Part shown: piece after piece, positions 8,814 through 17,656 of the stretch | How the letters are laid out: every line of letters begins with the position of its first letter | Numbering within the stretch: the first letter of the stretch is position 1 | Source: Mayamaea pseudoterrestris | Taxonomy: Eukaryota > Bacillariophyta > Bacillariophyceae > Sellaphorales > Sellaphoraceae | NCBI GenBank assembly: GCA_027923505.1 | Contig: BROI01000005.1 | Location: forward strand, 1,175,469-1,239,468 | Length of the DNA stretch: 64,000 bases | Reading direction: 5' to 3' | Program-made: the position numbers and the translations under genes | The notes under the pieces: generated by a model | The model's input: the letters and a program-made list of their open reading frames with translations, nothing else | Told to the model about the DNA's origin: nothing | Databases searched by the model: none

Positions 8814-11162
8814 ATGAATACTGTTCCCAGTCGTTGTGTTCGTTTTCGAGACTCGCTCCCGCAGGACTTGATTGATTTGATTGACGCAGCGCAAAGTCCG
8901 GTGCCTCTTTTTTCACCGACACAAGTGCTGCTCCGCACCTACAGCAAGAATACCAATACGCCTGTGCAATATGAGAGCAAGATAGATACTCCGAATAATT
9001 GCGATATGAGCAGTAGGGAAAATTTTGATCCACAATTTGACTCGAGCGAGTCAGATGTCACGAAAACGAAACTTTTCCATGCATCACCAGGATTGACGAC
9101 CAAACGCAGCTCCTTCACGAATAGCGCTCGAGCGGCTCCTACCGTCCTTTCTCCCATTAATGAAGACATGTTTTTCTCACCAGCACAAACCAGTCGCAGC
9201 CTCTACGAATTGCTGACGCCCAATTTTATTGCGACTCCATACAAATCACTACCAAAAATGGAGATGATTAGCTTCAACTACATTCAACAATGCATGGACT
9301 CTACGACGCTCCACGACATTGCACATGTATTGACCAAGGAGAATCGAACGCCATCCCTCCTGAGGGCTGTAAAGAGTCGATTGGGCGAATTGGGTGCTAC
9401 AGCGAGCGAATCATCAAATCAAGGACGGCAACATCAACAATCTGTAGCTGCGGTTACTACAACGCAAGTGCAACCTGCCAGAACTCAAGCAGATGCACTA
9501 CATTATCAGCCTCCTCTTATAAACAAGTTGCCAATGCAGCAGAACTCCTCATTGCTTTCACCGATGGATAGCATCGAAGGAAGGACAAATGAGAACGACG
9601 AGGATGAAAGCTTAGCACCCGAACCTTTGGCGCCCGATTCCATTCAACCAGAGCCACTGCAAAATCCACAATCAACTCGCACACATGCCATGGACGGGAA
9701 AAGACTGAATGATCATGCGTCAAAGGTACAGCAGCATGGAGCTGACGCGCCGCCAGTCATGACGGCAATCACGAATCCAAGTCAGACTGCGCTACATGCA
9801 GAGATATTCATACTCACTCAGAAGTTAGCTAATGTGCAGGACATGCTGTATCGAGAGCAGCGAAAATACCAGGAGCAACTAGAATTACTTGAGTCGTCCA
9901 AGCGTGAAAGTGAACAGACTATCCATGACTTGCAAGCGCATATAAAGCAGTCGCATCTAGCTCAGCAGGCGCTTGCTAGTGCCATGACGCAACTTCGTAA
10001 CGAGAAGGCACAACTGAACGAGCTAATGCTGCGGAAGCAACAAACGTGGGTGCTCCGAAACCAAGAGCAGCAAGAATTGCGGAAGACACTGCATGACCGT
10101 CTTTTAGCACTTAGCGTCAAACTTTCATCGGTTGAGACAGAGCGAGACGGGTTGCAGCGCCACAATCTCAAACTAAATCAATCGTTAGAAATCGCCCATC
10201 GCACTCTTCAAGAGATGAAGCTGGAGCAAGAAGAAGTACTTCGAGTTGTCGTCGATCTCATTAAAAAAGGTGCGAACAACATGGATTTTGGCAGCTTGAC
10301 CCCAGATGAACGGAAGTCCATCTTCAGTGACCTTCGTGCAGAAATGGCAGCAACTGGCGGCGCACTTCGCGCATTGAAGGAAGGGCTCATAACAGCCGAG
10401 GAAGATCGCGCTCGAATTGTACGGACCTATCACAAAACTTACGCCCTTTGGAAGAAGGCGCATGATAAAAGCTTGCGACAAGAGCGCAGTAACAAAGACT
10501 TAATTAATCATGTGGCAAGCTTGTCAAAGGAACTACTGGAAAGTCAAGATTTAACGGCGAAGATAATGGTGTCGGTTGCTAGCGTACAACACCAAAAGAG
10601 CTGGAGTGAGCTTGAAGCTAAGTACTTGCAGCAGATAAAGAGTTTGAAGACACGAATTGCCGACCAGGAGTCCAAAGTTCCTTTTGCATTATACCGAAAC
10701 GCAGTCAAAGAAGCTCGAACGAGAACCATAGAGGCACGAGTGCATCGCGAACAAGCTGACGAATTGAACGCTAAACTTGCCGAGCTACAGCGTAATACTC
10801 CTAAACTCTCGATCGCTGCAACGATACCCATATCTTGTATGAAGACGACGCTGTATCCGTTAACAACCTCGCTCACACCAGCGATGAAAAAGAGCGATAC
10901 ACAATGCAACAAGCAAACAGCCATTTCTCTTCATGGTGTTACGGACGACGCAAAGACAACTAGACGGCTTATAGACGCAAAGGACAGTGAGAATGGCTTC
11001 ACTGACAGTGAGGCACGATCAGGTTGCAGCAAGACTCCCTGTTTCCGTCGCCGAATGGTACCAGTGTCAGGTGGGCGAGCGGCGCTCAAAGGTCGCTACA
11101 GAGCTATTCGTTCGTCGGCAAGGAAGCCTCTCGGCAACCTAGATATGCACACGGTCCACTAA
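8814..11162 (+). CDS. Hypothetical coiled-coil protein
   Basis: A single 782-codon frame from ATG 8814. The first ~300 residues are low-complexity and Ser/Pro/Gln-rich, with possible proline-directed phosphorylation sites (SPINEDMFFSP, LLSPMDS). Residues ~320-640 form a long heptad-rich coiled coil dense in Gln, Glu, Lys and Leu (for example AEIFILTQKLANVQDMLYRE). It ends in a basic tail (GRAALKGRYRAIRSSARK). The architecture resembles centrosomal, kinetochore or cytoskeletal scaffold proteins, but I recognise no named family. It converges tail to tail with the APC4 gene, with only 19 bp between stop codons. Confidence 0.8.
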   Translation: MNTVPSRCVRFRDSLPQDLIDLIDAAQSPVPLFSPTQVLLRTYSKNTNTPVQYESKIDTPNNCDMSSRENFDPQFDSSESDVTKTKLFHASPGLTTKRSSFTNSARAAPTVLSPINEDMFFSPAQTSRSLYELLTPNFIATPYKSLPKMEMISFNYIQQCMDSTTLHDIAHVLTKENRTPSLLRAVKSRLGELGATASESSNQGRQHQQSVAAVTTTQVQPARTQADALHYQPPLINKLPMQQNSSLLSPMDSIEGRTNENDEDESLAPEPLAPDSIQPEPLQNPQSTRTHAMDGKRLNDHASKVQQHGADAPPVMTAITNPSQTALHAEIFILTQKLANVQDMLYREQRKYQEQLELLESSKRESEQTIHDLQAHIKQSHLAQQALASAMTQLRNEKAQLNELMLRKQQTWVLRNQEQQELRKTLHDRLLALSVKLSSVETERDGLQRHNLKLNQSLEIAHRTLQEMKLEQEEVLRVVVDLIKKGANNMDFGSLTPDERKSIFSDLRAEMAATGGALRALKEGLITAEEDRARIVRTYHKTYALWKKAHDKSLRQERSNKDLINHVASLSKELLESQDLTAKIMVSVASVQHQKSWSELEAKYLQQIKSLKTRIADQESKVPFALYRNAVKEARTRTIEARVHREQADELNAKLAELQRNTPKLSIAATIPISCMKTTLYPLTTSLTPAMKKSDTQCNKQTAISLHGVTDDAKTTRRLIDAKDSENGFTDSEARSGCSKTPCFRRRMVPVSGGRAALKGRYRAIRSSARKPLGNLDMHTVH

Positions 11163-11181
11163 CAAGACTACATTAAATAAA

Positions 11182-14049
11182 TCATTCTATTATACTGACA
11201 GCAGATCCCTCGTTTTTAGCGGCCTCATCATTGTCTTCCAGATCGAACAAGTCTACTGACGATTTACTCGTAACAAATGCTCCAATACCCCTAGATCCAG
11301 AGAGATGCAGCCGCCGAGAGACAAAATTGTCATCTTTACCTTGGTAGTTATCGGATGCGAGTATTCTAGTTTTCGCATAGATTGTCCATTGAGGCGAACG
11401 ATCCCTATCTTCCTCAAATGATGCCGGCATGGGGAGGACCGTATAGACGCCCTCATCGTCGTTCGATCGCAACGTCAAACTAATGCGACTGCCAGGACCT
11501 TTGTTCCACGAGCGACGCTCGAACATGCAATGATCGTATATCACTGTCCAGAACTCCAGCACCAGGCCTTCATCAGCTGTCCGCTCCACAAGTAGACCAA
11601 GCGATTGCCGCCGCTCTTTTCCGACTCCACAATCTTGTCTCGACGATAAGGCACTCTTGCCATTGTCTCCATAAAAGCAAAGTTCTACAATTCGATAGCC
11701 ATAAGACAGTCTTAATATAGTAGTCCAATATGCATCGGATGCGACCCCGGGTCGTTCATCTTGCATTGAGTCGAAACCAGAGTATGTCAAGGGCACGGCA
11801 ATGAGTCGAATAGTATCGTGAAACACTCCATTAATTTCACAAATAGCTTCCGCGATCCAGCACCATTCATTGAAGTCTTTTGCAGGAGTTTCGCTACAAA
11901 TGCCTTCGTCGCTTTTTTCTTGAGGCACTTTTTCACGAGGGGCAAAGAAGCCATTATGTGGCTCCTCTCCAAACAACACATCGGCTCTATCGACGCCACC
12001 CATTCCTAGACGAGTGGTGATAGCTGCTATGGGTTGACCAATGCTCGACGAGAGTTCCAGGTCCGTAGAACATACAGCCTTCTCCATGGCATGTTGAGGT
12101 CCTTTAAGTAATGCGTCCAACGCTTTCGAAACGAAGGTGATAAGTTCTGACACAGATCCATCGCTCATATTGTGAAGGCGACTCGCAAACCTTAACCCAA
12201 GAACAGTTTCCGTGACACTAGAGGCAACGACCTCTGTGGACTGCAAGTAATCGAGCATTCGTTTTACGACAGTATCCGAGACGCGGCGGGCCCTAGCATT
12301 TTCCCGTTGAACAGAGTTAGCACCTGTTCCGTTAGCCTTAATTTCCGAACCAACAGATCGTATCCACGCACAAAAGTCTCGGATTCGAAAGCGGGCGTCA
12401 ACCAGTTCCTTCGATGCCATCTCAATCACCATATATAGTCGCCCGGAATATTGCTGTACTGCCTTGGCAATGTCCACATTCAGTAATGTACTACATTTGG
12501 TTGCATCGCAACTATTTACCATGGCGAGTCCAACCATTTCATTCGCGTGGAACAACAATGCATGCGCCGGATTCAACAAGTTTTTGCGAAATTGTGTTTC
12601 CACATTCTGCACCGCCACACTTAAGCTGCTTTCCATTCTCACCAGTAACTGATCATTCATTTGCACATGCGTGAAGAACTGATCCATAGCATTGGCTAGT
12701 GAGGGGGTCGACCTAGTATGGCCCGATAAAATATACTGCACAAAGTAAGCCGTCATAGTCCCTTGGAGACCATACTTAGAAAGCAGACTTGTCAGCAATT
12801 CCAGTTTATTATCAAGCGGCTTGAGCGATGCTTTCCATGAGACTATCAACTCCTGCACCTTGGTTTGAATCGTCTTGACAAGAGCCAGCATGGAGCACGA
12901 TATGGCGCTCAATCTCTGCAGGGTATAGCGCTGTTCAGATATAACCGGTATACTATAGATTGTGAGGCATGCTGTGTTCCGTGGGTATATTATAATGTGC
13001 GTCAAATCATTAGAAACGACAATATCGACAATGCTGCCGTCAGGAATGGCATTTGACAAGGTAGTCGACAGAATGGGAAGACAACCATGCAAGAATACAT
13101 GCAAATTATGCTGCGTCGTCAAGCAGAGGATGCTGAGCGGCGTATCGCTTGATGGTAAAATGGAATTCGCTGCGGCCAATTCTAAAGAAAGCAGGCTACT
13201 CGTCGCATGGTGATGATCAGGGGCATGCTGCTGATTGTGATACTCGGAAGGAGGCAAAAGGGCAGGCGACTGATTGCAAAATTGCTTAGCATATGTCCAG
13301 TAAAGAGTCGCGTTCTCCTCGTCCTGAGGTATCTCCCATGATGGATGATGATTTCCACAATGCGCCCAGTGAAGTCCATTGATGCCGCTGTCAGTAGGAA
13401 TCACATGACCGTCGTCTGCGGGCATAGCGAATGAAAATATGCATGGACTTTCCGTCCCATCATCTGTGGCGTCGTATTGGCTGACATTTTTATTCGCCAA
13501 TACTCCTTCAAGAGTGTAGATTGTCATGCGGGTTGATGTACAAACAGCCAGAATGCGACCATCGGGTCGAAAGCATGCGAAAAGTTGCGAGTGCTGAGGC
13601 GGCTGCGTCGTGCTGCCGACTCCATCAGCATTAGACGCCATCTCGGACATTGAAATGGTTGCTATATTTTGAGCCATAATTGTTCGATGTAGAATCAATG
13701 TCCCTCCTTCTAGTCCAACGACCATGATATCCATCGAAGGACACAGCTGGCAGGCACAAGGAACTAGCGGTGCCCAAAAACGTCGTGACGGAGGGAGCGC
13801 CGTAAAACAAGGCTTTACAGCTGCCATTCTTTCCAGTGAAATTACTTTTCTGTCATCTTCATCTTGCGGCAAACCAACGTCTTGCATGGCGTTTCGGGCT
13901 ACTGTATAATATTGATGGGCGCCCAGGCTACTGGTATTGGTGATTGGTGTACGGTATGCGAAAGCGGTGGCGGATCGAAAAAAGATGGAGTCAAAGCGGC
14001 ACTGAAATGACACATTTTGGTTCCAAATCACGTGCGATGACGTTGACAA
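11182..14049 (-). CDS. APC4: Anaphase-promoting complex subunit 4
   Basis: Scaffold subunit of the APC/C ubiquitin ligase, bridging the platform subunits. The 955-aa frame is intronless. The N-terminal third is WD40-like and APC4-typical: MDIMVVGLEGGTLILHR followed by FACFRPDGRILAVCTST, a family signature. The central region (about residues 390-610) is helical and matches the APC4 long domain: WKASLKPLDNKLELLTSLLS, then a run through FFTHVQMNDQLLVRMESSL and HANEMVGLAM to RIRDFCAWIRSVGSEIKANG. The C-terminal part is divergent. Translation may start at 14049 or at a later Met before QDVGLPQDEDD. It is divergent from the START-like gene with a gap of about 114 bp. Confidence 0.85.
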   Translation of the reverse strand: MSTSSHVIWNQNVSFQCRFDSIFFRSATAFAYRTPITNTSSLGAHQYYTVARNAMQDVGLPQDEDDRKVISLERMAAVKPCFTALPPSRRFWAPLVPCACQLCPSMDIMVVGLEGGTLILHRTIMAQNIATISMSEMASNADGVGSTTQPPQHSQLFACFRPDGRILAVCTSTRMTIYTLEGVLANKNVSQYDATDDGTESPCIFSFAMPADDGHVIPTDSGINGLHWAHCGNHHPSWEIPQDEENATLYWTYAKQFCNQSPALLPPSEYHNQQHAPDHHHATSSLLSLELAAANSILPSSDTPLSILCLTTQHNLHVFLHGCLPILSTTLSNAIPDGSIVDIVVSNDLTHIIIYPRNTACLTIYSIPVISEQRYTLQRLSAISCSMLALVKTIQTKVQELIVSWKASLKPLDNKLELLTSLLSKYGLQGTMTAYFVQYILSGHTRSTPSLANAMDQFFTHVQMNDQLLVRMESSLSVAVQNVETQFRKNLLNPAHALLFHANEMVGLAMVNSCDATKCSTLLNVDIAKAVQQYSGRLYMVIEMASKELVDARFRIRDFCAWIRSVGSEIKANGTGANSVQRENARARRVSDTVVKRMLDYLQSTEVVASSVTETVLGLRFASRLHNMSDGSVSELITFVSKALDALLKGPQHAMEKAVCSTDLELSSSIGQPIAAITTRLGMGGVDRADVLFGEEPHNGFFAPREKVPQEKSDEGICSETPAKDFNEWCWIAEAICEINGVFHDTIRLIAVPLTYSGFDSMQDERPGVASDAYWTTILRLSYGYRIVELCFYGDNGKSALSSRQDCGVGKERRQSLGLLVERTADEGLVLEFWTVIYDHCMFERRSWNKGPGSRISLTLRSNDDEGVYTVLPMPASFEEDRDRSPQWTIYAKTRILASDNYQGKDDNFVSRRLHLSGSRGIGAFVTSKSSVDLFDLEDNDEAAKNEGSAVSIIE

Positions 14050-14163
14050 GGAAACGACCGGCGCGGCAAATCAGACTCCGTTTCCAGCGACAAGCACGTT
14101 TTCAAAAAATAGTACCGGTAGCAGACAGAACCAGTTAACATATCATTACAACTGCACTTGACC

Positions 14164-15177
14164 ATGGCGAACCCTTCCATCAAGAATGAATCCTCTATCT
14201 ATGGTGATGAAATCCAATGCGATTTCGACTTACAAATGCTGCTGGCTACAGTCGACGGCCTTGCTGCCGAAGAACAGCTTTTGGCAGCAGCTCGTCTACT
14301 TGAACGAGTCAAGGATTAAAGGCAACTGCCATTGAAGCATCAGCGAATAGTTAATCAAGCAAAGGATCTCCGCGAATCCGTTGCCGATCTATTTGGCGAT
14401 CCAGAGGAGAGCGATGGCTGGATCCGTCAAGGTGGCGACGTTGACACGCTTATCTACTACAAGATGGAGGGTCCTGCTCGCTTAACCTGTCGGATAGAAA
14501 CGCCTATTGAGCAGTCGCTATTGGTCCCCTTACTTTCAGTGCTGAATGAGGTTGACTTGTACCAAGCTTGGATACCAAAATTTCGCATCCCTCGCCTCGG
14601 AATACGACAAAGTCGCGTCCTTCAAGAAACGGGTAAACGCCGTTGCAACAAAATATTACAGATTCTCTGCGATGTCGCTTGGCCCTTTTGCCCTCGTGAA
14701 GTCATCATACAATCAACCGCAGCTGACGACATCGGGGACTCTGGGTATTTACTTGTTCGTCTCAAGTCATTGTCGACAGAAGAATACTTAATTATTCCAG
14801 CCACATCCAAAAATGTCACGCGAAGTGAGTTTCAAGGAGCCATTTTGTTTCGCGCATGTCCTCACGACCATGCCGTATTACAGCACTCGAAGCGAATATA
14901 TTCTGAGCCGCTGATAATTGTTTCGTTTCAACTATTTTGTGATCCAAAAATGACTGGAATTCCAGTAAGTGTCGTCAACTTTGTCACTCGCACGGCAATC
15001 GGGACCATGTGGAATGCGTTTATAGCTGTTGCTATTGATGTTCGAAGCAACAAGCGGCCTGCGCATATGCGAGAAATTGTGCGGAAAAAGGAGTTTTATA
15101 AGTGGATGGATGATAGAATAGAAACGATGCTGGCCAAACTTGAGTACGGTCGCTTTGTCAACTATCTTCAGAGTTGA
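14164..15177 (+). pseudogene. START-like lipid-binding protein with in-frame stop
   Basis: From ATG 14164 one frame runs 338 codons to 15177 except for a single TAA at 14317-14319 (codon 52). The upstream part (MANPSIKNESSIYGDE...) and the downstream part share the same frame, so no indel is involved. Downstream residues fit the START/SRPBCC family seen in plants and algae: DGWIRQGGD, LVPLLSVLNEVDLYQAWIPK and AWPFCPREVII. No ATG follows the stop until 14464, which would cut into the domain. The gene may be a fresh nonsense allele, may use stop readthrough, or may be spliced in a way I do not see. START domains bind lipids or sterols; the ligand is unknown. Confidence 0.7.
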
Positions 15178-15227
15178 CGGATGTTTATTAGCGCGAATGC
15201 GTACTTGCTCTCATAGAGTTTTACCCT

Positions 15228-17564
15228 TTAGGCGAATTTATGGTTGATGTTAAAACGAATTCTCACACTACAGACAACATCATTTTCGTATGCCCTTGAG
15301 CCAACAACATCACTATCGTAGCTGCTGTAATGCTTGTGCTCCGTTATGGGATCATTGATTGGTCGAGTAGAGATAAGATCCTGATTGGTAGATGCGATTA
15401 AAAGGTTTCGATCTACATCCGTAAACCTCTGCTCTCGGAGATCGTATCGATCAGGAAGCAGGATGAGAATGTGGCCCCAATCATAATTAGGCGAGCTGTC
15501 ACAGCCAAGATGTCTTGACTCCTGCCAACCAAGATCCCAGCCAGTTAATGGATTGTCTCGTCCCAGCGCGTCGCTCAGTGAAATACCTAAAGCACATGGT
15601 CCCGTAACGAGCAACATGGGAGAACAACGTAGCTTCCACACCTCAGCCGACAGGTCTCGGCGACACATGTTGCTTTCAATGTCAAAGTAGTCCATGCGCC
15701 CCAAAGCTCGATTAACAAGGTCCTCCAATGCCTTTATAACGATTGGATGACCAGGCGAGCTTCCAAGAAGCCCATTCCAAACGCAATAGTTTGCATCCGG
15801 CCACATGTCAACGTTCACGTCTCTTGGGACAAAAAAAGAAAGATCGTCAGTAATAAAGTTGTCAAGATTAATTTCAAGCATCAAGTCAATGTCAGCATAA
15901 ACTCCTCCATGAATGGCAAGAACACATAAGCGAAAGAAATCTGCCTTGAATGCTGGTACCATAATTGCATCGTAGGCATTTTGAATAGGCTTGGGCATGT
16001 GCTGCAAAACAAACTCACGGGCCGATTCATCTGTGTAAAATCGGTATTCCCAACCCTTCATAGCTTTCCACGAATTCTGTAAGCGCTGCAGATGCGGATA
16101 CTCGCGAGAGCTTAGCTGTTCAAACCAGGTTTGGTGTATAATGCGGGGAATGCGCTTTGTCGTATCAGTACTATTTCGAGCTTCAATCACTTCGACATTT
16201 AGCTGGATGTACGTTGCGGTGTTCCCAGTGTCATTTGATTCTGACCCGCATACGCTAGTCTGGTAGCAGGTTGGACAAACCCAGCGACCACAGAGCTTGT
16301 GACTACCTATCCATGGTAGCCGAAGGCACCTATGACAAAACCAGCCTGGAGAGCATCCAATATCATGCAATCGGGAGCTCCATGATCGCTTAATTTGACA
16401 GTGGCAAGCAACGGAGGTTTCTGTATCTTGTACCGACACATTCCATCGATTTGTGCTGACTGGCACATTTAGTTGAGCGTCGCCTGTACCAAAGTTCTGA
16501 GTCGTGCTAAGAGATGCAAACGTCTTAAACTTCCTCTTTGCGTTCAGGCAGGAGGTGTCGTCAAGTTGTGGGACGACGGTTCCAGCTTGCTGATCCGACG
16601 ACAACGAAACAAGCCACGTAACAATAGATTCCCATTCAAAGCCATTTACGTCATTCCCCACCTGCTCTACTAGCTTCCGAACAACACAAACAATTGTAGG
16701 GTGATGGGGAGATGCCATTATAATATCTATCTGGCCTTTTGTGTCGTTTTGGATGCGAAACAAACTGGCGCAGTTGTGAGCTTGTTCAATTTCCTCATGC
16801 ACAAAGGTTCGGGTGGACCCGACAAAGATACCACCATAAAGTGCAACATGACAAAGCGCCCACAATTGTACGCGTTTGCTCAATGCAAGACGTTGATATA
16901 AAGGCACGAGGGGGGCATAGTGCTGAAAAATGAGGGCGTCCATGTTTGATGCATCCACCCAGACCACATGCGCATGATACGGATAGCTGCCGTTAACCTC
17001 GAGCGGTCGATACCAATTTCCAAACAGGGGCCGAATGTATCGAAGGTCTGAACAATCGGTTGCCTCGCCATGTAAGGCCTTTGTAGCTTGTTTGTAGTGC
17101 TGATGGCGACGCCAGCTTCTCGTAACAGTTTCGCGCATCCAAGCTTGTGTCAAAACAGGGACGCCAACTTGATTCGTCACTTCCTTCGTCAAGGGAACTG
17201 CGTAATTCAACCCTTTTCGAAAGTCTTGCTGTACCTTGCGCTGGTGCCAATTCCATAATATGCTTCGTATACTATTGTCAAAGGTCTTGCCACACACTCC
17301 TCCTGAAAGAGTTCCTGGGCCAAAGAAATGACGTCGCTGAACAAGACGGAAACATAAGACGGTCAAACAGAAAAGGAGAGTAGGGACATATGCTACACGT
17401 AGCCTGCTTCTTCGTGTCTTGGACTTTTGTCCAATCAAGCTGGTTGATCGCGTCGCTCCCTCACAACGAGCGGCCATGGTAAAATCGAGCGTGCCAAAAT
17501 CCATGGCACTGCCAGAAACCGCTGCGATAAGTGTCGTCGCAAAACCGCTGCGACGTAATCGCAT
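15228..17564 (-). CDS. Membrane GT32-type glycosyltransferase with duplicated domain
   Basis: A 778-aa type II membrane protein: basic N-terminus and TM segment around residues 56-74 (VAYVPTLLFCLTVLCFRLVQ). The C-terminal domain (about 470-690) matches the OCH1/DXD glycosyltransferase family: RIPRIIHQTWFEQL, KADFFRLCVLAIHGGVYADI with the catalytic DxD, and NGLLGSSPGHPIVI. Residues ~195-305 look like a second, degenerate copy: RVQLWALCHVALYGGIFVGS aligns with the DxD region but lacks both Asp residues, and IIMASPHHPTIVCVVRKLVE aligns with the later block. A Cys-rich linker (about 387-440, several CxC/CxxC pairs) lies between. It probably acts in the Golgi on glycans; the sugar specificity is unknown. 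Confidence 0.85.
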   Translation of the reverse strand: MRLRRSGFATTLIAAVSGSAMDFGTLDFTMAARCEGATRSTSLIGQKSKTRRSRLRVAYVPTLLFCLTVLCFRLVQRRHFFGPGTLSGGVCGKTFDNSIRSILWNWHQRKVQQDFRKGLNYAVPLTKEVTNQVGVPVLTQAWMRETVTRSWRRHQHYKQATKALHGEATDCSDLRYIRPLFGNWYRPLEVNGSYPYHAHVVWVDASNMDALIFQHYAPLVPLYQRLALSKRVQLWALCHVALYGGIFVGSTRTFVHEEIEQAHNCASLFRIQNDTKGQIDIIMASPHHPTIVCVVRKLVEQVGNDVNGFEWESIVTWLVSLSSDQQAGTVVPQLDDTSCLNAKRKFKTFASLSTTQNFGTGDAQLNVPVSTNRWNVSVQDTETSVACHCQIKRSWSSRLHDIGCSPGWFCHRCLRLPWIGSHKLCGRWVCPTCYQTSVCGSESNDTGNTATYIQLNVEVIEARNSTDTTKRIPRIIHQTWFEQLSSREYPHLQRLQNSWKAMKGWEYRFYTDESAREFVLQHMPKPIQNAYDAIMVPAFKADFFRLCVLAIHGGVYADIDLMLEINLDNFITDDLSFFVPRDVNVDMWPDANYCVWNGLLGSSPGHPIVIKALEDLVNRALGRMDYFDIESNMCRRDLSAEVWKLRCSPMLLVTGPCALGISLSDALGRDNPLTGWDLGWQESRHLGCDSSPNYDWGHILILLPDRYDLREQRFTDVDRNLLIASTNQDLISTRPINDPITEHKHYSSYDSDVVGSRAYENDVVCSVRIRFNINHKFA

Positions 17565-17656
17565 TGAGAAGGATGGATCCGCCCTCCTCGTTCGTCGTCA
17601 CGAAGAACACGACCATGACTTGACGATACCGTTATATTCTAGCACATTGGCTCAAA

